From Gemmatimonadota bacterium (lineage in GTDB: Bacteria; Gemmatimonadota; Gemmatimonadetes; Gemmatimonadales; Gemmatimonadaceae), in the NCBI GenBank assembly GCA_014192065.1, contig BJHH01000003.1, positions 109,835 through 173,834 on the forward strand: a stretch of DNA of 64,000 nucleotides. Reading direction: 5' to 3'. The notes beneath the pieces are model-generated. The model was not told the DNA's origin and made no database searches. It saw nothing but the letters and a program-made list of their open reading frames with translations. The translations under genes and the position numbers were made by a program. Numbering within the stretch: position 1 is the stretch's first letter; each line of letters begins with the position of its first letter. Below, one piece after another: positions 11,500-19,883 of the stretch.

Positions 11500-13922
11500 T
11501 TGCAGATCGCCAGGCCGCCACGCCCATCGCTGGGCCACGTTTCGCTTCGGCGTGGGCCGCGCTGACGTACGCGCTCTGCTCGCTTTCGCTCGCGTGGCCG
11601 GTGGTGGCCGGCCGCTTTCTCGTCAACCAAAACAGCGATCAGTACCTCGCCGGCTACGCGTTTCGTGAGTTTGCCTCGAGTTTCATGCGGGCGAACGGGA
11701 CGTTTCCACTCTGGAATCCGTATCTCCAAGGCGGCATGCCCTTCGTTGCGGCGATGCATGGCGATATTTTTTATCCTACCTTTCTGCTCCGACTGATCCT
11801 GCCGGTCGACGTCGCCATGTCGTGGGGAATGGTCGGCCATTTCTTTCTCTGCGGCATCGCGACTTACTGGTTTCTGCGCGTCGCGGGACGACTGTCATTC
11901 TTCGCCGCGCTGGTTGGGGGCGTCGCGTACATGATGACCGGCTTTGTGTCATCGCTTCTCTCTGCAGGTCACGACGGAAAGTTGTTTGTCAACGCGCTCT
12001 TTCCGATCACGCTGCTCATGCTCACCTGGGCGATGCGCGACGGGAAACGCTGGGCGTGGGGCGCGTTTGCGATGATCGTCGGACTCGCACTCCTGACACC
12101 GCACCCACAGCTGTTTCAGTACTTACTGCTCGCCTCGGCGGCGTGGGCACTGTTTCTCGCGTTTGGCGGCGTCGGTGTTGAGCGCATGCCGGTGAAAACG
12201 GCCTTCACGCGCCTCGGCCTCGCACTCGGTGGCGTGATGCTCGGCGCGGCCATGGGCGCCATTCAGTATCTGCCGGTCGCTGAATACGCAGCCTGGTCTC
12301 CGCGGGCGGGGGGGCGCGACTACCAGTTCGCGACTTCGTATTCATTCCCAATCGAAGAGCTACTGAATCTGTATCTGCCGCAGTTTTCAGGGATCCTGAA
12401 TGATTACTGGGGCCGTAACGGCATTCACTTCCACAGTGAATACGCTGGCGTCGCGGTCCTGATGCTGGCCGGCGCAGCGTTCGGTGCCGCAACCACTGTC
12501 GCCCGCAAGCGGTTCTTTCGGTTCTGGCTGGGCGTGGCCCTGGTTTCGCTGCTCTGGGCGCTCGGCGGCTCAACCCCGTTCTACGCGCTGATCTATGCAG
12601 TCGTGCCAGGCACGACATTTTTTCGCGCGCCAAGCACGATCTTTTTCATCACCGCGTTTGCGATCGCCGTGTTCGCCGCGATCGGCACTGAGCGGGTTCT
12701 CGAAAAGCGACTGAGTCGTCGGTACGTCATCGGATGGCTCGTGGCCTCGGGCGTGATCACACTACTCGCGATCTCGGGTGCCCTGTCGACGCTCGCCCAG
12801 AGTCTGGTCACGATTCCTCAACTCATGGACCGTGTGGATGCCGGGGCAGGGGCCCTCACACTTGGCGCGATTCGGTCACTGGCATTCGTCGGGCTCACGG
12901 CCGGCGCGATGGTCGCCATCGCTGGCGGCCGACTCAGCGGGTGGAAGGCCGGCGTGACGCTCGCCGTCCTGAGCGCCGCCGATCTTTGGACGATCGAGCG
13001 CCGGTACTGGGGATCCGTACCACCGGCATCGCAGATCTACGCTAGCGACGCGACGATTGCGTACCTCAACAAGCTCACGGAGCCAGCGCGCGTGCTCGCC
13101 TTCGAGGATCACAACCTGCCGGCAGCGCCGCACGATCCATTCCTCAATGGCGATGGCTTGATGGTGCACCGCGTGTCGTCGATGCTGGGATACCACGGGA
13201 ACGAACTGGGCCGGTATCAGTTCTTCCAGACCCCACAAATGGTCGGGAACCCGACCACATGGGCCATCACCAACACTCGATATCTGCTCGTCAACAACGA
13301 CTCGATGGACATTCCTGGCGCGAAACGGGTCGCCGGACCGGCGGTGAACGCCGCCGGCACGCGGGTCTCGTTGTATGAACTGCCCGGTGAGCACCGCTTC
13401 GCTTGGGTAGCGCCGGTGATTGCGAAGTATCCGGACGAGAACATCATGGAAGCCATGAAGGCGCCAAACTTCCCGGCGCACAGTGTCGCGTTGGTCGATC
13501 CCAAGTCGACACTCCAGACAGTCACGCTCGCCGCAGTGCCGACCCCGTTGCCGATCGTCGTATCGACGACCAACTATTCCGCAGGGAAGATGTCGCTGAC
13601 GTTGAACACACCGGCGCCAGCTGGCTCCGCCCTCGTCGTGGCGGAAAACTTCTACCCGGGCTGGATCGCAACGGTTGATGGGAAACCCGTGACCGTCGAG
13701 CGGACCAATCTCGTGCTTATTGGCGTGCCGCTCACCGAAGGCGCGAAAACGGTCGAGCTGACCTTCACGAGTCCCGCATTCGAGCGCGGCAAAACGATTA
13801 CGATCGCAGCGACACTGCTCGCACTGCTCGCCACGCTCGCTGGATTGATTCCGTCAGGTCCACGGACCGGTGGACGGCGCACCCGTGCCATGGATGCCAT
13901 CGCCTTGGAGAAGTCCGCGTGA
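11496..13922 (+). CDS. YfhO-family multispanning membrane protein, probable GT-C glycosyltransferase
   Basis: An 808-residue membrane protein with a dozen or so predicted helices, then a soluble domain of roughly 280 residues facing the outside (about 500-775), then a final helix before a short tail. The first external loop holds an acidic motif (LVNQNSDQYLAGYAFREF) and the sequence FPLWNPYLQGGMPF, both typical of YfhO and related GT-C enzymes, where an Asp in this loop is catalytic. In Gram-positive bacteria YfhO accepts a sugar from a CsbB-made polyprenyl phosphate and puts it on lipoteichoic acid. Here teichoic acid is not expected, so the acceptor is unknown. Start and stop overlap neighbours by 4 bases. 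Confidence 0.83.
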   Translation: MIADRQAATPIAGPRFASAWAALTYALCSLSLAWPVVAGRFLVNQNSDQYLAGYAFREFASSFMRANGTFPLWNPYLQGGMPFVAAMHGDIFYPTFLLRLILPVDVAMSWGMVGHFFLCGIATYWFLRVAGRLSFFAALVGGVAYMMTGFVSSLLSAGHDGKLFVNALFPITLLMLTWAMRDGKRWAWGAFAMIVGLALLTPHPQLFQYLLLASAAWALFLAFGGVGVERMPVKTAFTRLGLALGGVMLGAAMGAIQYLPVAEYAAWSPRAGGRDYQFATSYSFPIEELLNLYLPQFSGILNDYWGRNGIHFHSEYAGVAVLMLAGAAFGAATTVARKRFFRFWLGVALVSLLWALGGSTPFYALIYAVVPGTTFFRAPSTIFFITAFAIAVFAAIGTERVLEKRLSRRYVIGWLVASGVITLLAISGALSTLAQSLVTIPQLMDRVDAGAGALTLGAIRSLAFVGLTAGAMVAIAGGRLSGWKAGVTLAVLSAADLWTIERRYWGSVPPASQIYASDATIAYLNKLTEPARVLAFEDHNLPAAPHDPFLNGDGLMVHRVSSMLGYHGNELGRYQFFQTPQMVGNPTTWAITNTRYLLVNNDSMDIPGAKRVAGPAVNAAGTRVSLYELPGEHRFAWVAPVIAKYPDENIMEAMKAPNFPAHSVALVDPKSTLQTVTLAAVPTPLPIVVSTTNYSAGKMSLTLNTPAPAGSALVVAENFYPGWIATVDGKPVTVERTNLVLIGVPLTEGAKTVELTFTSPAFERGKTITIAATLLALLATLAGLIPSGPRTGGRRTRAMDAIALEKSA

Positions 13923-14644
13923 TGATTGAGAAGGCGCTCGTCATCGTCCCGACGTACAACGAGAAGGAAAACGTCCGGAACATCATCTCGGCGGTACTCG
14001 GCTGCGAGTCGCGCGCCGACGTGCTCATCGTCGATGACAACTCTCCGGATGGTACGGGCGACATTGTCGCCGCGCTCGAGGCCGAGGATCCCCGCGTGCA
14101 CCTGATGCGGCGACCCGGCAAGATGGGGCTGGGGACCGCGTACCGGGACGGATTCCGCTGGGCCCTCGCACGCGACTACGAATACATCCTGGAGATGGAC
14201 GCCGATTTCTCGCACGACCCGGCCCACATCCCAAAGTTCATCGCGGCCGCACAGGATGCGGATTTCGTCCTTGGGTCGCGGTACCTGGACGGCAACGTTA
14301 CCGTCATGAACTGGCCGATGTCCCGCCTCATGCTGAGCTATTTCGCCAATGTGTACGCCCGGATCGTCACCGGCCTCACCCTCTGGGACGCGACCGGCGG
14401 CTTCAAGTGCTTTCACCGTCGCGTCCTTGAGGCCATCGACCTCGACGATGTGCGATCGAACGGATATGCCTTCCAGATTGAAATGAGCTTTCGCGCGTTC
14501 CGGAAAGGGTTCAAGGGGAAGGAGATCCCGATTGTCTTTTCAGACCGCGCCCATGGCACGAGCAAGATGAACAGAGGCATCGTCCGCGAAGCGATCTGGA
14601 TGGTGTGGCGACTGCGCTTCTGGGCACTCACTGGGCGGCTGTAG
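13919..14644 (+). CDS. polyprenol monophosphomannose synthase-like GT2
   Basis: A 241-residue soluble family-2 glycosyltransferase resembling dolichol/polyprenol-phosphate mannose synthases: VPTYNEKENVRNII, VLIVDDNSPDGTG, intact DxD in EMDADFSHDP, GSRYLDGN, ATGGFKCFHRRVL and SNGYAFQIEM. It lacks C-terminal membrane helices, unlike the GT2 at 8418. It probably transfers mannose from GDP-mannose to a polyprenyl phosphate carrier at the inner face of the membrane, giving a donor for an external GT-C enzyme such as the upstream YfhO-like protein. Translation can start at GTG 13919 (4-base overlap with the upstream stop) or ATG 13922. Sugar specificity is inferred from the family only. Confidence 0.88.
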   Translation: MMIEKALVIVPTYNEKENVRNIISAVLGCESRADVLIVDDNSPDGTGDIVAALEAEDPRVHLMRRPGKMGLGTAYRDGFRWALARDYEYILEMDADFSHDPAHIPKFIAAAQDADFVLGSRYLDGNVTVMNWPMSRLMLSYFANVYARIVTGLTLWDATGGFKCFHRRVLEAIDLDDVRSNGYAFQIEMSFRAFRKGFKGKEIPIVFSDRAHGTSKMNRGIVREAIWMVWRLRFWALTGRL

Positions 14645-14645
14645 C

Positions 14646-15506
14646 ATGGTCGCGCCAGACGAACCGCTCCTGGCAGCGCCGCGTCCGAGGCCGGGAGGGG
14701 CTGGCCGCGGGTTCTGGAAGATGAGCGGATCCGGGAATGACTTCGTGTTCCTCGATGGCAGGGTCCCCGGCGTCGGCGCATTCGAGACCCCTGAGGCCAT
14801 CGGCCGGCTCTGCTCGCGGACGGAAGGCGTCGGCGCAGACGGCGTGGTGGTCATCGCACAGCACCCCGTCGAACCGTTCAGCATCCGGTATTTCAACCGG
14901 GACGGGAGCCGGGGCGAACTATGTGGCAATGCCTCGCTCTGCAGTTCAAGGCTGGCAGTCATGCTCGGCCTCGCCGATCCTGCAGCGTTTCGGTTTTGTA
15001 CGGACGTCGGGACCATCGCTGGGCGGATCGTCGGGAATGAGGCCGAACTAGACCTACCGGCGGCCCACGGGCTTCAACCGGATGCCGACATTCTGGCTGA
15101 GGCTGGCGAACGGCGGATCGGATTCGTGGACACTGGCGTGCCGCACCTAGTTGTCCTCACCGACGACGCCAACTCCATCGACCTAATGCGGCGCGGCGCA
15201 GCTCTGCGCCGGCACAAAAGCCTCACGGCCGGCGCCAACGTGAACTTTATCTCGCCCGCGGGCGCTCGATGGCGTATGCGGACCTACGAACGCGGCGTGG
15301 AAGGCGAAACGCTCGCATGCGGTACTGGCGCAGCCGCCTCGGCGATCGTCCTGGAGGCGTGGGGGCTGGCCAAGCCTCCAGTCGAGCTACTCACGACATC
15401 AGGGAAGCTCCTGACGGTGTCTGTGACCCACGATGACAAGGCGATACACCCATCGCTTCGCGGAGAGGGTCGATTGGTATATGCCGGAGAGCTGGTGGAG
15501 TTCTAG
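14646..15506 (+). CDS. dapF: diaminopimelate epimerase
   Basis: Interconverts LL- and meso-diaminopimelate for lysine and peptidoglycan synthesis (286 aa). N-terminal half: FWKMSGSGNDFVFLDGR and the first catalytic Cys in ELCGNASLC. C-terminal half: the second catalytic Cys in ETLACGTGAAAS. The first active-site loop, normally CGNGARC or CGNGGRC, reads CGNASLC here, keeping the cysteine but changing the following small residues. About 22 residues precede the conserved start, so an internal initiation cannot be excluded, but the only in-frame ATG at the junction is 14646, one base after the upstream stop. It is the last gene of the plus-strand run. Confidence 0.92.
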   Translation: MVAPDEPLLAAPRPRPGGAGRGFWKMSGSGNDFVFLDGRVPGVGAFETPEAIGRLCSRTEGVGADGVVVIAQHPVEPFSIRYFNRDGSRGELCGNASLCSSRLAVMLGLADPAAFRFCTDVGTIAGRIVGNEAELDLPAAHGLQPDADILAEAGERRIGFVDTGVPHLVVLTDDANSIDLMRRGAALRRHKSLTAGANVNFISPAGARWRMRTYERGVEGETLACGTGAAASAIVLEAWGLAKPPVELLTTSGKLLTVSVTHDDKAIHPSLRGEGRLVYAGELVEF

Positions 15507-15669
15507 CCTTTCCACACCACTGTGTCTATTTACTTTACATAATACATATTATACGCAGTATTAAGCGACAGGCAGACAACAATAAGGAGATGACCATCTG
15601 TTAGTGGCCATCTCCCTATTAATGAATCAGTTAGCTATCGTAAGCTCATGTACTCTCTGTCGCGACTTG
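15507..15669. other. AT-rich convergent intergenic spacer
   Basis: A 163-base gap between the convergent dapF and TPR genes. Bases 15525-15570 are strikingly AT-rich compared with the surrounding coding DNA and carry short near-palindromic stretches (for example around 15541-15562). The right half contains the hairpin listed separately. No open reading frame, tRNA or promoter pair was seen. It is the point where all transcription switches from plus to minus strand. Confidence 0.7.
15581..15620 (-). terminator. 16-bp hairpin, probable (bidirectional) terminator
   Basis: Arms 15581-15596 and 15605-15620 are inverted repeats separated by an 8-base loop. Read on the minus strand the stem is fully paired, with two G-U wobbles, and is followed by TATTGTTG, a weak U-rich tail. 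Read on the plus strand the two wobbles become A-C mismatches, so the minus-strand product is the more stable. It lies 50 bases beyond the stop of the minus-strand TPR gene and 75 beyond dapF, the expected place for a shared terminator. Confidence 0.75.
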
Positions 15670-16332
15670 CTACTTCGCAGCCGCCTTTACATCCAGCTCT
15701 CCGAGCCGTACCCTGGCCTCGTTGAGCACCGGCGACTCCCGGTTCGTCGCCAACGCCTGCCAGAGCTTTCTGGCCTCGGCGTCGTTCCCAGCCATCCCGT
15801 AGCTTCGTGCCGCCTCTGCCCGATAGATGTCTTTGTCAGACGGAAAAGGCGCGAGGTTGGCTGCCTTCAGGTAGTGCGAGGCTGCCTCGTCGTAGCGCTT
15901 GGCATCGGAATGGCCGGCCGCGATCAGCTCCTCAAGGGCCGGTGCAAACTGCGCTGGAGCGCCACTTTGCGCGGCCGTCAGCAACTTGACCCCGTCGTCG
16001 TACTTGCTTTCGCCGTAGGCGATCTGCGCGAGCAGGATTGCGGCCTGCGTCCCGCCAACCGTGCCGGGATAGCGTGTCACCACCTTGTCGAGGTCGGACT
16101 TGGCGAGCACTGGATTGCCAGAGTAGAAGGCATTTTGACCAGTCGCCAGCGCCGCATTGGCTCGTTCGTTCTTGATCTGGTTCGACTGTTGCCAGAACAA
16201 ATAGACGGCGATTCCAACGACCACGACGCCACCTGCAACAGAAAGCGCTTTGGCCCGTTGTACGACCCAGTCCCTGATGGTGTCCGCATCGAGCACTTTT
16301 TTGCCGGCGGTTTCCGGTATTGACGTTCCCAT
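15670..16332 (-). CDS. membrane-anchored TPR protein (YfgM/CpoB-like)
   Basis: A 220-residue protein with a short cytoplasmic N terminus, a single membrane helix (about residues 32-48, AGGVVVVGIAVYLFW) and a periplasmic region built of tetratricopeptide-type helices (ALATGQNAFYSGNPVLAKSD, then AAILLAQIAYGESKYDDG, then YDEAASHYLKAANLAP). This matches the PF09976 tetratricopeptide-like group containing E. coli YfgM, which assists secretion and envelope stress. Function in this organism is not known. The ATG is preceded by AGGAG 11 bases upstream. It is the last minus-strand gene before the convergent terminator and is separated from apt by tRNA-Arg, so it may be transcribed alone or with the tRNA. 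Confidence 0.7.
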   Translation of the reverse strand: MGTSIPETAGKKVLDADTIRDWVVQRAKALSVAGGVVVVGIAVYLFWQQSNQIKNERANAALATGQNAFYSGNPVLAKSDLDKVVTRYPGTVGGTQAAILLAQIAYGESKYDDGVKLLTAAQSGAPAQFAPALEELIAAGHSDAKRYDEAASHYLKAANLAPFPSDKDIYRAEAARSYGMAGNDAEARKLWQALATNRESPVLNEARVRLGELDVKAAAK

Positions 16333-16418
16333 AGTCGTTAACTCTCCTGAGACCTGTAAAATAACCGCCCGCGCTTCCCTTTGGGACCCTCGGAAGATCC
16401 GCGGACGCCGTGATCAAG

Positions 16419-16492
<74 letters not shown>

Positions 16493-16554
16493 CAACATGC
16501 ATTTGCCTTGAAGGCTATCCGTGTTCCACACCCGTGGGTAGTCGCAGCAAACAG

Positions 16555-17109
16555 TCAGTAGGCGAGCAAGGCGGATACCGAACGTTTTTCCAGCTGCCGC
16601 CTGCCGTGCAGTGCTTCCAACTCGACCAAAAAGACGCAGGCCACCACGATCCCGCCCGCCCGTTCCACGAGGCGGCAGGTGGCGGCGGCCGTCCCCCCAG
16701 TCGCGAGCACGTCATCGACGACCAGCACCCGCGCGCCAGCGGGAAGCGCGTCGGAATGCAGCTCGAGCGAATCGTCACCGTATTCAAGCGTGTACGGTTC
16801 GCTGAGCGTCGCCGATGGCAGTTTGCCCGGCTTGCGAACCGGCACGAATCCCGCGTGGATGGCAATCGCGATCGGCGCCCCCACGATGAATCCACGACTC
16901 TCTACGGCAACCACGTGCGTGATCGCCTGTCCGACGAACGCAGCACCGAGCTCGTCGGTCACCTCACGATACAATGTCGCATTCGCGAGGAGCGGGGTGA
17001 TATCCCTGAACAGAATTCCCGGCTTGGGAAAATCCTGGACGCTTCGAATCGCTGCGCGAGCCGCGGCCGCCACCGGCGTGTCTGCCATCCGAGACGCGGA
17101 GTTCGTCAT
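16555..17109 (-). CDS. apt: adenine phosphoribosyltransferase
   Basis: Salvages adenine with PRPP to AMP. Landmarks are SVQDFPKPGILFRDITPLL near the N terminus, VVAVESRGFIVGAPIA, and the PRPP-binding loop VLVVDDVLATGGT. The start is ambiguous: ATG 17109 overlaps the pcm stop as ATGA, the commonest junction in this genome, giving 184 residues; ATG 17118 and ATG 17088 are also in frame. The 17109 start was chosen for the overlap. It ends the surE-pcm-apt group and is followed by tRNA-Arg. Confidence 0.94.
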   Translation of the reverse strand: MTNSASRMADTPVAAAARAAIRSVQDFPKPGILFRDITPLLANATLYREVTDELGAAFVGQAITHVVAVESRGFIVGAPIAIAIHAGFVPVRKPGKLPSATLSEPYTLEYGDDSLELHSDALPAGARVLVVDDVLATGGTAAATCRLVERAGGIVVACVFLVELEALHGRRQLEKRSVSALLAY

Positions 17110-17774
17110 CCGTTCCATCCATGCTCGCCAACAAGCGGAACGAACCGGACGGGGTCGAGCATCGTTCGGTCAAAGGTCGATCCGTTCCGAACAACGAGCA
17201 CCAGCCGCTGTTCGTCGCGATCGCCGACCGGCGTGATCAGCCGTCCTCCTTCAGCCAGTTGATCGAGCAGCGGCTGAGGAATGCCCGGTGCTCCAGCGCT
17301 CACCACGATTGCATCGTACGGCGCGTACTCTGCCCAGCCAAGCGTTCCATCGCCGCATCGGAGGTGAACGTTGGTGGCGCCGGCGGTACGAACGGCATCA
17401 CCGGCCCGTTCGATCAGGTCGTCTATTCGCTCGACGCTGTAGACCTCACGGGCGAGGTGCGACAGCAGCACCGTCTGGTACCCGGATCCCGTGCCGATTT
17501 CGAGGACGCGCTCTGCGCCCTCAAGCGCGAGTAACTCGAGCGACCGCGCGTGCACGAACGGTTGACTGATCGTCTGCCCACTTCCGATCAGAAGCGCCGA
17601 GTCTTCGTAGGCGCGATGCCGCATTCCGCTGGGAACGAACGCATGGCGCGCGGTCCGCTCGAACGCATCCAGTACAGACTGGCTGGCGATGCCTTTCGCC
17701 CTCAGCTCCTCGACAAGCCGCCTTCTGGCGCCGGTAAACTGCGGAACCGGAGACGTCAGGGCGCCTTCCACCAT
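17106..17774 (-). CDS. pcm: protein-L-isoaspartate O-methyltransferase
   Basis: Repairs isoaspartyl damage in aged proteins using S-adenosylmethionine. The 222-residue product has the family's SGQTISQPFVHARSLELL segment and the SAM-binding motif I VLEIGTGSGYQTVLLS, with YSVERIDDLIERA after it. The reading frame runs another 51 codons upstream inside surE, but this stretch is low-complexity and out of family; ATG 17774 gives the proper N terminus and overlaps the surE stop by 19 bases. The surE-pcm neighbourhood is the same stress-survival pairing as in E. coli, here without nlpD or rpoS beside it. Confidence 0.95.
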   Translation of the reverse strand: MVEGALTSPVPQFTGARRRLVEELRAKGIASQSVLDAFERTARHAFVPSGMRHRAYEDSALLIGSGQTISQPFVHARSLELLALEGAERVLEIGTGSGYQTVLLSHLAREVYSVERIDDLIERAGDAVRTAGATNVHLRCGDGTLGWAEYAPYDAIVVSAGAPGIPQPLLDQLAEGGRLITPVGDRDEQRLVLVVRNGSTFDRTMLDPVRFVPLVGEHGWNG

Positions 17775-18517
17775 TCCGCCGCGTCTTCGAGCCGCGCTTC
17801 GTGAGTGATGTCGAGATGCAGCGGCGTCACCGACACGAATCCGGCCCGCACCGCATCGATGTCGGTTCCCTCGCCGGCGGTCCAAGTAACCGACCCACCG
17901 CCAATCCAGTAGATCGGCCGTCCCCACGGGTCCTGCATCTTGGCGATGGAATCCGAAAAGACCCGACGCCCGAGCCGCGTGAGCTTCACACCCCTGATCT
18001 CTGCGGCCGGTATCGGCGGGATGTTCACATTGAGCAACGTATGCGCCGGAAACTCCGGTAACGAAGTCAGGTGGGCCAGCAATGCCGCGAGCGGCTCGAC
18101 GTGCTGGTCGAGCATGGCCTGGTTGGTGCCGAAGTCGCGGCCAGCGAAACTCACGGCAATTCCCGGCACGCCGAGCATCAGACCTTCCATCGCGGCGGCC
18201 ACCGTCCCCGAATAGAGGACGTCCTCACCCATGTTGGGCCCGTGATTGACGCCGCTGAGCACAAAATCTGGCCGCGTTGGCATCAGCGCCTCGATGGCCA
18301 GCATCACACAGTCGGTGGGCGTGCCGTCGACCTGCCAGCGGCGCTCGGCGAGCTGAATCGGCCGCAGCGGATGATGGAGGGTCAGCGAGTGGCTGGTGGC
18401 GCTCTGTTCACGGTCTGGCGCGACGACGAATACATCGCCAAGCGAGCGCGCTGCCTGTTCGAGGCACGACAGACCAGCGGCAAGAATCCCATCATCGTTA
18501 CTGCAGAGCAGCAGCAT
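17756..18517 (-). CDS. surE: 5'-nucleotidase SurE
   Basis: Metal-dependent nucleoside monophosphatase (253 aa). The two adjacent metal-binding aspartates are in LLCSNDDGILAAGL at the N terminus, the Ser in DREQSATSHSLT, and the asparagine motif is SGVNHGPNMGEDVLYSGTV. The ATG start shares one base with the upstream merR stop (TGATG) and the C terminus overlaps pcm. Length and motifs are fully normal. Confidence 0.96.
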   Translation of the reverse strand: MLLLCSNDDGILAAGLSCLEQAARSLGDVFVVAPDREQSATSHSLTLHHPLRPIQLAERRWQVDGTPTDCVMLAIEALMPTRPDFVLSGVNHGPNMGEDVLYSGTVAAAMEGLMLGVPGIAVSFAGRDFGTNQAMLDQHVEPLAALLAHLTSLPEFPAHTLLNVNIPPIPAAEIRGVKLTRLGRRVFSDSIAKMQDPWGRPIYWIGGGSVTWTAGEGTDIDAVRAGFVSVTPLHLDITHEARLEDAAEWWKAP

Positions 18518-18891
18518 CAGGCCCCGTCTCCCGCGAGTAGCGCGGCGATCTGCTTCAGTTCGCGTTCGACCAGGCGAATCGACTCGAGGTCGAGTCCTGC
18601 CCTTGCTGCCAGCTTCAGTCCCCCGCCCTTACGCTCGTCATCCAACTTCTGACGCGCCCCGTCAATCGTGTATTTCTCCTCGTACAATAGGTGCTTGACG
18701 AGCACCACCAGCTCGATCTCGCGTCGGGAGTACACGCGGTTGCCGGAACGGTTTTTCGCTGGACTCAGGAACCGGAACTGTGATTCCCAATAGCGCAACA
18801 CATGCGGCTTCAGCTCGGTGAGCTCACAGACTTCGCCAATCGAGAAGAACTCCTGCACCGGCTCCGGGCGGTCGTGGGCTCTCGTGGCCAT
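18517..18891 (-). CDS. MerR-family transcriptional regulator
   Basis: A 124-residue DNA-binding protein: winged-helix MerR head at about residues 14-83 (FFSIGEVCELTELKPHVLRY, then NRSGNRVYSRREIE) followed by a helical, basic stretch and a predicted dimerisation coiled coil (LESIRLVERELKQIAALL). No cysteine cluster for metal sensing and no large effector domain are present, so the signal is unknown. The start was set at ATG 18891, which overlaps the gpsA stop by one base; a longer in-frame stretch upstream lies entirely inside gpsA. Similar small MerR proteins occur beside housekeeping genes in several phyla. Confidence 0.85.
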   Translation of the reverse strand: MATRAHDRPEPVQEFFSIGEVCELTELKPHVLRYWESQFRFLSPAKNRSGNRVYSRREIELVVLVKHLLYEEKYTIDGARQKLDDERKGGGLKLAARAGLDLESIRLVERELKQIAALLAGDGA

Positions 18892-19883
18892 CAGTCCTCC
18901 TCGCTGCGCAGTCCGCGCGTCATGAGTTCGACGAGCGCCCATCTCGCCGGCTGTCGCTCAAACAGGATGCGATGCACCGCCGTGACGATCGGCATGTCCA
19001 CGCCCTCGCGTGCGGCCAAGCCCATCGCGCTCTCAGTCGTGATCACGCCCTCCGCGACAGTCTCGCGGCTGGCGAGCACCTCGCTGAGCGTTCGCCCGCG
19101 GCCGATCTCAAGTCCAACCGCGCGATTTCGTGAAAGCGCCCCAGTGCAGGTGAGCACGAGGTCGCCGATACCGGTAAGCCCTGCAAATGTCGCTGGGCGC
19201 GCGCCGAGGCGGATGCCGAGTCGCATCATTTCCGCGAGACCACGCGTGATCAGCGCCGCACGGGCATTGAAGCCGAGTGCGAGCCCGTCTGAAATGCCGG
19301 TGGCAACCGCCATGACGTTCTTGAGCGCCCCGCCGAGCTCCACGCCGATCACGTCGTCGTGCGTATACACACGGAGACTCGGCGAACTCAGCGCGGATTG
19401 GACGAACGTCGCCGCGGCAAGGTCGCGCGACGCGGCAACGATCGCAGTGGGCTGCCGCGCCGCGACTTCCGCCGCGAAGCTCGGACCCGAAAGACCGACA
19501 ATCGGACGGCCGGGCAAGGCTTCGCTGACCACGTCGGTCATCAGAGAGAGCGTGCCCCGTTCGATGCCCTTCGTCGCCACCACCACGGGCGCCGTGGACA
19601 GCGTCCAGGCATGGCAGGATTCGAGGACGGCGCGCACCACGTGGCTCGGCGATGCGACAACCACGAGCTCCGCATCGGCAAGCGCCTCAACCTTGTCGGT
19701 CGTGCCACGAATCGACGCCGCGAGTGCCGTCCCAGGCAGGAACCGCGGATTCTCATGCCGATCCTCGATTGCCTCAGCGACATCGGGCTCGAACGCCCAG
19801 ATGGTCACGTCGTGCCCGTTTTCGGCTAGCACGGCCGAAAGCGCCGTCCCCCAAGCACCGGCGCCAATGACGGCACATTTCAT
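18891..19883 (-). CDS. gpsA: glycerol-3-phosphate dehydrogenase [NAD(P)+]
   Basis: Reduces dihydroxyacetone phosphate to sn-glycerol-3-phosphate for phospholipids (330 aa). The dinucleotide-binding GAGAWGTALSAVLAENGHDV opens the protein; GLSGPSFAAEVA, the catalytic-lysine segment ALKNVMAVATG, and GLTGIGDLVLTCTG follow. It overlaps plsY by 4 bases, so the enzyme making glycerol-3-phosphate is coupled to the acyltransferase that uses it. Confidence 0.97.
   Translation of the reverse strand: MKCAVIGAGAWGTALSAVLAENGHDVTIWAFEPDVAEAIEDRHENPRFLPGTALAASIRGTTDKVEALADAELVVVASPSHVVRAVLESCHAWTLSTAPVVVATKGIERGTLSLMTDVVSEALPGRPIVGLSGPSFAAEVAARQPTAIVAASRDLAAATFVQSALSSPSLRVYTHDDVIGVELGGALKNVMAVATGISDGLALGFNARAALITRGLAEMMRLGIRLGARPATFAGLTGIGDLVLTCTGALSRNRAVGLEIGRGRTLSEVLASRETVAEGVITTESAMGLAAREGVDMPIVTAVHRILFERQPARWALVELMTRGLRSEED

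Noticed and set aside
15525-15570. AT-rich stretch as an attachment site or remnant of a mobile element
   Set aside because: No direct repeats, integrase or transposase remains are nearby; a terminator region is a simpler explanation.
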